DNA of 16,631 nucleotides from Ectocarpus siliculosus (lineage: Eukaryota; Sar; Phaeophyceae; Ectocarpales; Ectocarpaceae). Position 1 is the first letter of the stretch. Every line of letters begins with the position of its first letter. The notes beneath the pieces are model-generated. The model worked only from the letters and a program-made list of their open reading frames with translations. It was not told where the DNA came from and searched no databases. Position numbers and translations under genes: made by a program. Shown one piece after another: positions 1 to 8,600 of this stretch. The stretch covers positions 5,389,976 to 5,406,606 of the forward strand of contig FN649727.1 of the NCBI GenBank assembly GCA_000310025.1. Direction: 5' to 3'.

Positions 1-18
1 CCCCCCCCCCCCCCCCCC
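1..18. repeat. Poly-C run at the left edge
   Basis: Eighteen consecutive C bases open the window and interrupt the LINE ORF. It may be a genuine homopolymer or the ragged edge of a contig. Other long C runs lie at 1109-1119, 5367-5377, 15835-15843 and 16602-16615, so C homopolymers are a general property of this DNA. Confidence 0.9.
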
Positions 19-1103
19 ACATAGCGAAGTTGATTGGGAAGGGTAAAGCTCAGATAGGCAAGATGGATGAGATCCTTACGGACCCACACCTAGACACTAG
101 GATTAAGAGGTGTATTCTCTTGAAGGTGATTGTACCTAAGCTAGAGTATGCAGGAGAGATATGGGAAGGTAACGAAAAGGCCGTCAAGCAGCTGGAAACG
201 GTGTAGATGGCAGCGGCCAAGAAAATACTAGGATGTTCAAGCACAACGAGCAACACTGTATTGAGAGCAGAATTGGGAATGTACTCTCTTAAAACAAAGA
301 GAGACATGCAGAAGTTGAAGTGGCAGTACAAGGTAAGTAGAATGTCGGACGATAGACTACCAGCCATGGTTGACGAGGCAGCTTGGGGAAAAGCGACTCC
401 AGGGAAGAAGGGAATCAGATGGGACAAGGTGGTAGAGAAGGTTTGGAAGGAGATAGGAGACGAGGAGGAGACGTTGGACACGGAAGGGTTCGGGGGGTTC
501 AAGACGAAAGTCAAGGAGATGCTAGAGAGTAGGGAGGAGACAACCCTTCGCAAGAAGGTACGAAGCGAAGACCACTTGGAGATATACGGGAAGTTGAAAG
601 AAGGGATAGGGATGAAGAAGTACTTGGACGGCCCCATGGACTATGCGAAAAAGCTGAAATTGCAATTTCGAGTAGGCGATCTGGACTTGCCAGAACGGAG
701 GAAGAGGTATACCAGCCGTAGGAGAGAGGAAGAGGAGGATAGACACACATGTCCATGTGGCAAATCGGAGGAGAGTAGACCCCACATAGTTGGGGAGTGT
801 GAGTTGTACAGGAAGGAAAGAGAGGATCTCGAGGAGGAAATGAGACAGAGAGGGTGTGACATGGACAAGTTTGGTAAATTAGACAACAGCGAAAAAACGA
901 TCGCGATAATTGGGGATAGATGGTGGGCACAAGAGGCCCTAGAGGACGGGGATAAGATGTGCAAGAAATTTTTATGGAGTTTGTGGCAGAAACGTAAAGA
1001 GCTCCCAAATGTTGGTGGTGTCTCTAGTAGGTGTAGGAACGGTGCTCCGTCTCGAAAGGGACGCGTGGTCAATGGTCAAATGACTACGGCAAGCAACAAA
1101 TGA
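18..1103 (+). mobile_element. LINE (non-LTR retrotransposon) ORF2 C-terminal fragment, 5'-truncated, with one in-frame stop
   Basis: One frame stays open from the left edge to the TGA at 1101-1103 except for a TAG at 204-206. Before the stop it reads IKRCILLKVIVPKLEYAGEIW; after it AAAKKILGCSSTTSNTVLRA and an ELGMYSL block. This run (a conserved Y-x-x-E-x-W, then the 'ilG ... tsn ... l..ELG..pl' block) is typical of the region just after the reverse transcriptase domain of LINE-type elements. The TAG sits where a CAG (Gln) codon would read through, so it looks like a point nonsense mutation. Further on is a CCHC motif, C-x-C-x8-H-x4-C, at about 750-800 (CPCGKSEESRPHIVGEC), also usual in LINE C-termini. 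Reverse transcriptase and endonuclease domains would lie left of the window. The element runs antisense to the neighbouring EsV-1-7 gene. It is probably dead; the clade cannot be told from this part. Confidence 0.85.
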
Positions 1104-1159
1104 GTACGCCCCCCCCCCCTCCTGGGTGCTACCAACGATGGCGCCGCTTATCGCCACAA
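1104..1159. other. Junction between LINE fragment and GCT repeat
   Basis: This short non-coding stretch follows the LINE stop codon. It contains an 11-base C run (1109-1119). No poly-A tail and no clear target-site duplication of the LINE can be seen here. Confidence 0.5.
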
Positions 1160-1322
1160 TAGGTCCTCACAGCCTCGTGGCTCTACTCACACTGCTAACT
1201 ACTGTCGCTGCTGCTGCTGCTGCTACTGCTACTGCTACTGTAGCTCTACTCACACTACTACAGCTGCTGCTGCTGCTGCTGCTGCTGTCACTGCTACTGT
1301 GGCTCTACTCACACTTTACTAC

Positions 1323-1359
<37 letters not shown>

Positions 1360-1370
1360 ACTACTGCTAC
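1160..1370. repeat. Compound GCT/CAG tandem repeat with three 16-bp spacers
   Basis: Blocks of (GCT)n and (ACT)n alternate with a 16-bp spacer GTGGCTCTACTCACAC. The spacer occurs at 1177-1192, 1240-1255 (one mismatch, GTAGC) and 1299-1314, giving a period of about 59-63 bp. The longest pure GCT block (about 1325-1358) is followed by ACT/GCT steps. Read on the minus strand, the right-hand block is (AGC)n and encodes the poly-serine tail of the EsV-1-7 gene if exon 6 reads on. Each spacer reads GTGAGT on the minus strand, a strong 5' splice-site core. Confidence 0.9.
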
Positions 1371-2991
1371 TGGACCTTTGTTCATCACCGTACCGCACCT
1401 TGAGGTTGACCATCCCCTCCTGCTTGTGCTCCGAGCAAAACCTCGCCTTCGCACCGAGGTGGCCGCAGCACGGCTGCTTGTAGCACGACGGCAGCTCGCA
1501 CTTGGGGCTCTTGACGTCCACCATGCCCTCCAGCCGGTGCAAGCGGCAGCGCCGACGCACGCGATCGGTCTTAAACCCGTAGCTGTCCGGTTGTTTTTTA
1601 GCGGAGGGTGGGGGCTGGGGGTGTGAGAGGTACGACACGCCTGAAGCGCCAGCAACAGCATCTTACATCGCCGAGAAAAATCCATCATCCCACGACAACG
1701 CATATCGTCCCGCACACCTGGGGTGTTTCTGGCAGCCTTCCACCTGGCAGCGCGACGTCTTTACGTCGTGGCTGTTTGCCGGGCGGTGGTTGGGGCACCA
1801 CTTCGCCCTGCCTGTCTTCTCGCCGCTGTTGCCGTAGATGGGCTGGCGGTCGCACCCGGACATGGCGCAGTGGCGGTCGAGCACGTCCTCCATCCCTTCC
1901 AGGGCGTGTTTCGAGCAGAACCTGCGATTGAATGTTCCGATCGGCGCCCGCGTCGGGAAAAAAATAGAAAAAGGGACAGCGCTTGAGTGCTCTCTCGCGC
2001 TGTTGTAAAGGGGGCTGTTTATCGTTCCGGCCGCGCGCCGTTTCGAGCGATACATTCCGCGTGGGTGGAACATGGGATCGTGTTTGGCAATGAGAGGACA
2101 TAGTCTGACACATTCCGCGTGGAGAGAAAACGGGATCGTGTTTGGCAATGAGAAAATAAATACTCCGCTCGCATGAAGGAGGCGCACGTTTTTTTTCATC
2201 CGACGAAGGAACCTCGGCTGTGCCCATGGAGATCACCAGAGGGGAAAAAAAGCCTGATTCTCCGTTCGTCCTTCTCGAACACAACTGACGCACAACTTCA
2301 ACCGCTTCGCTCTCGCAGGTACCCTGCACCATCCACATACCACCCCTGTCCTCCTTTCTACACTAGCCCCACTCACTGTCAGCCTGCCCCAGTTGCCCGT
2401 AATCTTCACACCCCAAATGTGCATTCCTCTTCGAGGCAGCAGGAGCAAAGCCTGGCGTCCAACACCCAGAACCGGGACAGAGGTTCCACCAATCCTTGAT
2501 AGTGTCCGCCGCCGACCCACCTATCTAACTCAAAGCATCAGTCAGCCCAACGCGCGTCGTCCTCTGACTCGCCTCTCTCGGCTAGTTTTCCATCCCAACC
2601 AGCGGCAGAAACAGGGCTGAGTTCGACTGTTTTTTCCCCATTGAGTCCCATCTTCCTCCCCGATTAAATCTCCTTTCTCTCCCTGTCTATCTGTCTGTCC
2701 GCTCACCTATCCGTCTGTCTATCTGCCTGCTTGCCTCCCTGCCTGCTTGCCCCTCGTCTCGTCTTTTCGCGCGTCTCCCTCTGCATCTCCCTCTCTCTCT
2801 CTCTCTTCCTCTCGCTCTCTCTCTCTCTCTCCTCTCACCTTGGCTTTTTCTCGCCGGGAAAGTTGAAGCTGGGCTGTGCTAGGCAGCCGTCGAAGTCGCA
2901 CTTCTTGATGGCGAGGTTCATCATGTCCATCGTCTTGTGCTTGGCGCAGTAGCGAGGCCGCGTACCCTCGATGCCGTAGCTCGCGTGCGTC

Positions 2992-3035
<44 letters not shown>

Positions 3036-5312
3036 GTTGTTGCGTACTCTGGAGTTAGATACTGTATCACGAGACAATGAACTGCAGGTCCTTTCGAGAC
3101 AGCAGGAGATACGAAGCTATGACGCGTGATCAACGAAAATTCTAGCCCTGCTATTTATACACAGCTTTCCAGCACACACGGTCGTACACAAGCCAGGAAA
3201 AACAACAAGAGCAATCGTCACGCCTCCGAACGGAGCTTCCGGTTTTGCTTCCACCCCGCCATCTTTTTCCAGCCCCGACCGTTGTTGCGATTTGGTAGTC
3301 CTTTGTTTTGTGTCCCCCTCTCGTTTACCTTGCAGCCAGGCAGAGCGCAGCGCCTCCCGTTGAGATTGACCATGCCGTTGGTCTTGTGGTCTCCGCACAC
3401 CTCGGGCGAGCCTCCTTCCTTGCCGCAGCTGGCGAACTTTAGGCACCCGGGATGCTGGCAGTTACGAAAAAGAGAAAATCGTCGCTTGTGTTAAGCGTAT
3501 GTACATGAGTGTGCGCTATTATTTCGTTGTGGTCAATTTTGATCCGCACGTCGTGGCACGACGTCGGACGTCAGCAACAGTCTCACGATAATACTCCTTG
3601 TTTCGTGCGGGCAAGAAAGCGACAATGTGAGGCAACGTATCATGTTATCGCCGCAGTGAGTATATCCCTACACCCAGGCTCGCGACACCGTTGTAGACCT
3701 GTTCGTCCGCAGAGCGTACAACGCGGAACAGCTAGGTCTTGCTTCCTATTTCGGCTTAAAGCTGCCGACACTCCCCCGACACGACGTGTTCCTGTCAAAA
3801 ACGCCCACACGCAAGAGGCGTACTGTGGCTCTCCACCCAACTTTCCCGAGAGGGGAGCGGATCCCCTCCCGCAACGATTCCTTAAAAAACACAGCCTGCT
3901 ACAGGTTCCTTTTGCACGAAAGCTGCCCATGTCTCAGAAATTACGTGCGCTGTTTCCCGCGACGTTGGTCACCTTACCTTACAGCGGCCCCTGGCGAGGT
4001 TCTGCATCCCCTCCTCTTTGTGCGCCGCGCAGAAGCGAGGGACGCCTCCCTCGAACCCGTAGTTGGGCTTGACGTCGCACTTGTCCGCTTCGCAGCTGTC
4101 GTCATCGTAGGTTGAACAGATTTTGCGCGTGGTGGTGTCGTTGGTGAAGACGGAGCATGCACGCGCGCACAAAAGAGAGGGAGGGAGGGAGGCACGGACG
4201 ACGAGTTCGAGATGGCGGTATAGGAGAGGAGAAAATCTTTCCCAAAACTATGCGCTATAAATGCGCGAGTGCAGAGGGGACGAGGCGGCGACTGAGTGCG
4301 CTGTCTGTAAGACTGTGAGTTCAGTGAACCGCTCCAAAGATCAAAGTCTCTACGCATAGATGGTGTCTCCGTTCCTGCTCCGTGCTGGTAATCTCGCGCT
4401 CGACTACTCCCACGAGGGCTACTGGGTCGGCGGTTCAGTTTTCAGTGTGGGGTGATCTTCGGTGTCTCCTCAAGAATACAAGAGGCCCCACCTACCCCCA
4501 CCTACCCTTTCGTGTTAGCTCCGAGGTGCCTGGACTCTTCATGGGCTGCTAAATAAGCAACAACGCACACAAGGCTATTTAGCGTGCAGCAGGCCACCGA
4601 GACGAGGGCCGGGGGGCAAGTCAGGCCCGTCAACATCCGTCTCTAATGCGATGAAAAGCCAGAGATCACACTACACCACGTGCGCGTGTAAGCTGCTTGC
4701 ACAGGTTATGTGCCGTGTGGACACCAACCACACGCAAAGTATCGATACAGATGCTCGTTTCAACAGAGGGGGTCTACAGGACGCAATCGAGCTCGTGCTT
4801 TCGCCGCCGCTTCCTCTTGCTCCCCGATGCCCAGAGACATGATCCATTTGATCAGGCTGAACTATCCCAGCCGCTAGGAGGCAGCCCCCCCTCAAAAGGC
4901 AGAAGAGTGCGGCGGCGATGGCGTCGCAATTTTGAAAAGAGACGGTGGTGTTCACACGCACGGCCCTTCTTGTTGCTTTCACGGGGGGTACAGCATGCTA
5001 CCTATGCGTACAAGTAGACCAAACCGTAACACGGCTGTGAAATCCTCTTCTCTCTTTCCTATCCCCTTGTCTCTAATCAATCTCATCTCTCTCGCATCTC
5101 TCTCTCTCTCTCTCCGTTCGGTAACTTTTTTCATCTTCTTCTTCCCGTCCTTTGTTCTGCTTTCCTACAATACAGCAGTAGTACCTCTTCTTCCGGACAT
5201 CCACATGGATGTCCGACTTGTGCATGTAGCAGAACTTGGGCGCATCCCGCATGTCCAGCGCGAAGTAGGGCTGCTTCTGGCAGGCGGCCCATTCGCACTG
5301 CCGATCCGCCAT
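1309..5312 (-). CDS. EsV-1-7 cysteine-rich repeat protein, eight motifs, six exons (about 333 aa)
   Basis: Exons on the minus strand: 5312-5185, 4095-3978, 3454-3329, 2990-2839, 1921-1718, 1582-1309. Borders are GT/AG and phases join (2,0,0,2,2). The start is the ATG at 5312-5310 (MADRQCEWAAC), with A at -3 and G at +4. The spliced product has eight motifs C-x4-C-x15..18-C-x2-H-x12 starting at Cys 6, 44, 81, 118, 155, 193, 233 and 271, the last His being 295. The H-to-next-C spacing is exactly 12 every time, which supports all the junctions. The x12 part often reads KxEGMxNL. This is the EsV-1-7 motif, named after an Ectocarpus virus gene and found in the brown algal developmental regulator IMMEDIATE UPRIGHT. 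Biochemical function is unknown; Cys/His spacing suggests metal binding (inference). No signal peptide or membrane segment is seen. The C-terminus is uncertain: reading on past 1399 adds VRYGDEQR, 17 serines, GSKV and a TGA at 1311-1309, but a donor-like AAG|GTGCGG at 1399/1398 could splice to an exon outside the window. Confidence 0.85.
1583..1717 (-). other. EsV-1-7 gene intron 5 (135 bp)
   Basis: The donor is CCCAG|GTGTGC and the acceptor is GGACAG|CTACGG. It is the shortest intron in the gene, phase 2, and cuts motif 7 four residues after its second Cys. Nothing else is visible in it. Confidence 0.8.
2052..2153 (+). repeat. 44-bp direct repeat pair in intron 4
   Basis: Copy one is 2052-2095 and copy two is 2110-2153, of equal length with about five mismatches, separated by 14 bp. 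Both begin ACATTCCGCGTGG and end GGGATCGTGTTTGGCAATGA. They read as a local duplication. No coding role is apparent. Confidence 0.85.
2787..2838. repeat. CT-rich microsatellite
   Basis: An interrupted (CT)n tract on the plus strand. On the coding strand of the EsV-1-7 gene it is a (GA)n run starting at the donor site of exon 4. Confidence 0.9.
2991..3328 (-). other. EsV-1-7 gene intron 3 (338 bp), with a (CAA)n acceptor tract
   Basis: The donor is TGCAAG|GTAAAC and the acceptor is CAACAG|ACGCAC. It is phase 0 and lies in motif 4 one residue after its second Cys. The last 40 or so bases before the acceptor, read on the coding strand, are an almost pure (CAA)n microsatellite instead of a polypyrimidine tract. 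Confidence 0.8.
2992..3035. repeat. (TTG)n / (CAA)n microsatellite at a splice acceptor
   Basis: About 14 TTG units on the plus strand with one irregular unit near 3031. The final CAA unit of the coding strand runs directly into the CAG of the exon 4 acceptor. Confidence 0.95.
3455..3977 (-). other. EsV-1-7 gene intron 2 (523 bp)
   Basis: The donor is TGTAAG|GTAAGG, close to consensus, and the acceptor is CTGCCAG|CATCCC with a T-rich tract just before it. It is phase 0 and falls between the first and second Cys of motif 3. No other feature is seen. Confidence 0.85.
4096..5184 (-). other. EsV-1-7 gene intron 1 (1089 bp)
   Basis: The donor is AAGAG|GTACTA and the acceptor is GACGACAG|CTGCGA. 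It is phase 2 and lies exactly between motifs 1 and 2. It contains CT-rich microsatellite at about 5085-5115. No nested gene is recognised; the open frames inside have no familiar motif. Confidence 0.75.
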
Positions 5313-5628
5313 GTTTTTCCCCCGATCTCCTCTCCCAAGATCCCGCAGCAAGGCGTGTGATCCTGACCCCCCCCCCCGGGGACTCGAGCGTGCTCCAGGG
5401 CGGGCGTCAGTACAGCGGCCGGGTTGGCTTCTTCCGTCCCTTCGTAAGTCCTGGGTCCTGGGTCCTGGGTGAACGGACTGTGAGCGTACAGGCCGGACGA
5501 GGAGGAGGAACGCCTATTCCCATAAGGGGGGGATGCCGCGGGAAGAAATCAGCCCGCACCCCTCGCTTGCCCTCTCGCGACACACAGCTTCACACACGCT
5601 CTGCTGAGCAGCGAAGCATAGCGACACC
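5313..5628. promoter_or_regulatory. Divergent intergenic region, likely shared promoter
   Basis: 316 bp separate the start codons of the EsV-1-7 gene (leftward) and the COA7-like gene (rightward), so both 5' UTRs and core promoters must fit here. It has an 11-base C run (5367-5377) and a 7-bp unit TCCTGGG repeated three times (5449-5469). No clear TATA box is seen on either strand. Promoter function is inferred from position only. Confidence 0.55.
5449..5469. repeat. TCCTGGG x3 tandem repeat
   Basis: Three perfect 7-bp units lie in the divergent intergenic region, about 160 bp upstream of the COA7-like start codon. Confidence 0.95.
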
Positions 5629-8600
5629 ATGGACGGGTTTCAAGAGGTAGACGCGGAGTATGAGGATCGGTAAGCCTTGACTTGAGTTGCATGTGTATTT
5701 GTAGCGCGGAGGTGGGAAGCGATTTTTATGTTGTTGTCGACTGCTGCTGCCTGCATGCTGTCTCTGACACAGCGGGAGTTGACACAGCAGCAGCACAGCA
5801 GACATCAGAGCGATTTTAGCGGTACACGGAAGTGGTTTGTGTCAGTGCTCTGGGCTCCACGTTCTTACGATTACACCTAGCTTGCTTTATTCCTCCATCT
5901 CGTCGTAACAGCAGATGGACGTGCCTCTGAGGTGTGTTCGACTCGCACCACTTTTGCCTAGAGGTCGGCCGTTTGTTGCAGCTGACTCGATTCGCACTCT
6001 TCTCTGTTCCATGTCATGGATACATTGGGGGCTGGCTCTCTCGATAACCAAGCCGCAACGCAGCAGGAGAAGCACCAATCCGTGTCAGAAGCCAAATAGG
6101 ATTTCGTTCCATAGGTTAGATCGTAGACTGTGGATTTTGTTGACATTGCGCAGCAGCAGTTTTCGCTTCTCGCAGAGGAGAGGTGCAACGAGTCGAGGGC
6201 CAAGAGGCACTCATGAACTCAATCAACTCCCCCTAGACTACAGTTGGCGCCCGCAGTTAAGAAATATTTTGTTAAGAAATTGAGGCTCACTTTTTCACGA
6301 AAAACAAGAAAATAGGGTTAAGAAACATAGCTCAATCTGGGTCACACAACAAGAAATGTCTCAATAAGAAACACAGCGGCGACCGCTGCCCTACTACATA
6401 AGAAACGAGGGTTTACGGGGGAGTGTGTCGAATAAGAAACAAACCCCACAGCTCTCTCGCTCTTTCCCCCTCTCCCCCTTACCCCCCCTCCCACAGTGCA
6501 TTATCAACAAGAAAGAGCTGTCGACGAGCTAGCTCGGGGACATCAAGAAGCACCTTCTACAAAATAAGAAACATGATATAAGAAACTGAACGACGTACGC
6601 TGAGTTTATAGCCCACAATAAGAATTCGAGGCTGGACCTGAAATAAGCGTTTCTTAACTGCGGGCGCCAACTGTACTGCTGTACCTCGCGGCCGGCCATG
6701 TCACCAAAACGTCCTAAGAATAGCACTCGCTGCCTGGCGCCCCTTTTCGATTGGTCGCGTGGTCGTTCTGTTGCAAGGCACAACACACGCCAACAAAGGG
6801 GCCACATATGCTGCCGTATTTAGCTCCCTCCTGGCTCATCAGTCTCGAAATGCGGCGTACGGCCAGAGTCACGGACCCGCCTGACGAACCGCTTACAAAA
6901 TCAGCCCTAGAGCAATGCGATCACACCAACGGAGGGCATTGACTTATACTCGACAGCACCCCTCTGGGCCTTTCCGACACGGCGGAAAGAACGCCCGAGC
7001 ATAGGTGGCCGATTGTTTGCATTTATCATCCGGGGACAGGGGGGGATATGCTCCGTAGGTGCAATGTCGGTACCGTCTTTAACCTATCAACCAGGCCTTC
7101 TGGCTATAACGTTGCTGGCCGTACAGGATAGGCATCCTGTGGACGACCCATGTGGTGGTGGTGGTTCGGGGGTGACTTCGACAGGAACCCGAACCCGTAG
7201 ATTCCAGCACGTCTCAGTTGTCACCACCACAATCGCCACCACTTAGCACAGCAGTTAAAACCGTAACACGAAAACGTTCCGCCGCATGTATCCCCGGCAC
7301 GCTCAACATCCGCGACCCCACAAAAAAAAAACACGCCCGCAGGATGCGCACGTTCGAGAGCGACTGCAACGACGGCAAGGGGAACGCGGTCGCGTGCCAC
7401 CAGGTGGGCGAGTACCTGTCGGTGGTGAAGAACGACTTCGACAAGGCCGGAAGGATCTTCGAGGCGAACTGCAACACCCGAAACCACGCGCCGTCGTGCT
7501 TCAACCTCGGGCGATTCTTACGTGAGGGCGCGGGGGGAAGAAGAGTGTTGGATATATACATATATATATATATATATATTTGTCCCGAAAGAGGCGGTTA
7601 GTAGTTCTGAGTTTGCGCAGGAAACACCCTGTGGCCCCTCTGTTGTCGCTCACAATTTTGATGGTGCATGCGAGCACGTGCGCCCGCGACAGCCAACGCT
7701 TGGCCTGTATGTAGGACTGTCGCGCTCAAGGAGTGGCTGTTGCGAGGCGAGAGTCATGTGCGTAGGGTCGATCTTGATATCCACGACATTCCTCTTGCTG
7801 TTGTACCGCCAAGGTCAACGCAAGCTACCAGAATCTACGTGATACCAAGGCTGGAGCGGGCGGTCGGCACCAGCACCGTCTCACACCAGACCGTGGTGTG
7901 TGTCCGCGGTCGGTATTGGCCTGCGTTGGTCAACAACAGCTGTGTCGAGATCTATCTGCTGATAGTGCTATTAAGCGAGGCTCGTTGGTACGTCAGCCCA
8001 TTCCATTGGTGGTGGTATGAGTGTCCATGTCCATGTACCTGAAGGTCGGCAACTTTGGACGCAGCAGCGAGGGAGGGCACCCCCTTTCTTGTCGTCAGTG
8101 AGAGCGCCTAGCCCCTTCTGAAACGAGCGAACTCAAAATGCGTCGTCAACTCCTGCCTCAAGAGTGCCCTCCCCTCCCCCTTGTGTTTGTGTGTGCCTGG
8201 CCCGCGTGCTTGTCGCCCGCCCGGTTACTCTCCCTGTGCGCTTGCTGTTTCGATCGTTCGCACGCTTGCTCTCGTCCCTGTCTGCTTTTTGGGGTGCGAA
8301 CAATCAACGACGACGACGACGATAACCAACCAGTGGCCGGCAAAGGGTTGCCGCAGTCGGACGCGCAAGCCGAGAAAGTCTTTGGTGAGAGAGCGGTCTG
8401 TGCCGCGACAACGTTGAAACGCCTGCATGCGGGCACGGAGAGTAGGTGTCTGCAGCGAACGAACCACCCAGCACATATGCGTGTCTCGTGTCTCGTGCAT
8501 GATCGCCCACGATCAGGGTGTTCGCACGACGGAATACGTCAGTCTTGGTGTGGACTAAGAATGCGATACTCTGTTGTAGTTTTGAGAGTCAGGGGGGTCG

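Larger units (their letters stand above)
1922..2838 (-). other. EsV-1-7 gene intron 4 (917 bp)
   Basis: The donor is CCAAG|GTGAGA and the acceptor is ATCGCAG|GTTCTG. It is phase 2 and splits motif 5 two codons before its third Cys. The intron holds a 44-bp direct repeat pair (2052-2095 and 2110-2153) and a CT-rich microsatellite at about 2787-2838 that abuts the donor. The rest has no recognisable gene. Confidence 0.8.

Noticed and set aside
511-1072. Minus-strand open frames opposite the LINE fragment
   Set aside because: They are antisense shadows of the purine-rich LINE coding strand, giving Ser/Pro/Leu-rich nonsense peptides.
1104-1370. CRISPR-like array (three 16-bp repeats with spacers)
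   Set aside because: The spacers are trinucleotide microsatellite and the context is eukaryotic; it is a compound tandem repeat.
2921-3077. Polyglutamine or polyasparagine protein from the (CAA)n tract
   Set aside because: The tract lies in intron 3. Including it would break the 15-residue Cys spacing of motif 4.
5313-5351. Upstream extension of the EsV-1-7 protein to a start at 5351
   Set aside because: The codon there is TTG on the minus strand. The ATG at 5312 has a good context and is the first ATG of the frame.
7001-7342. Long plus-strand open frames upstream of COA7-like exon 2
   Set aside because: Exon 1 joins exactly in phase to the acceptor at 7342/7343, and the upstream peptide has no similarity to the family.
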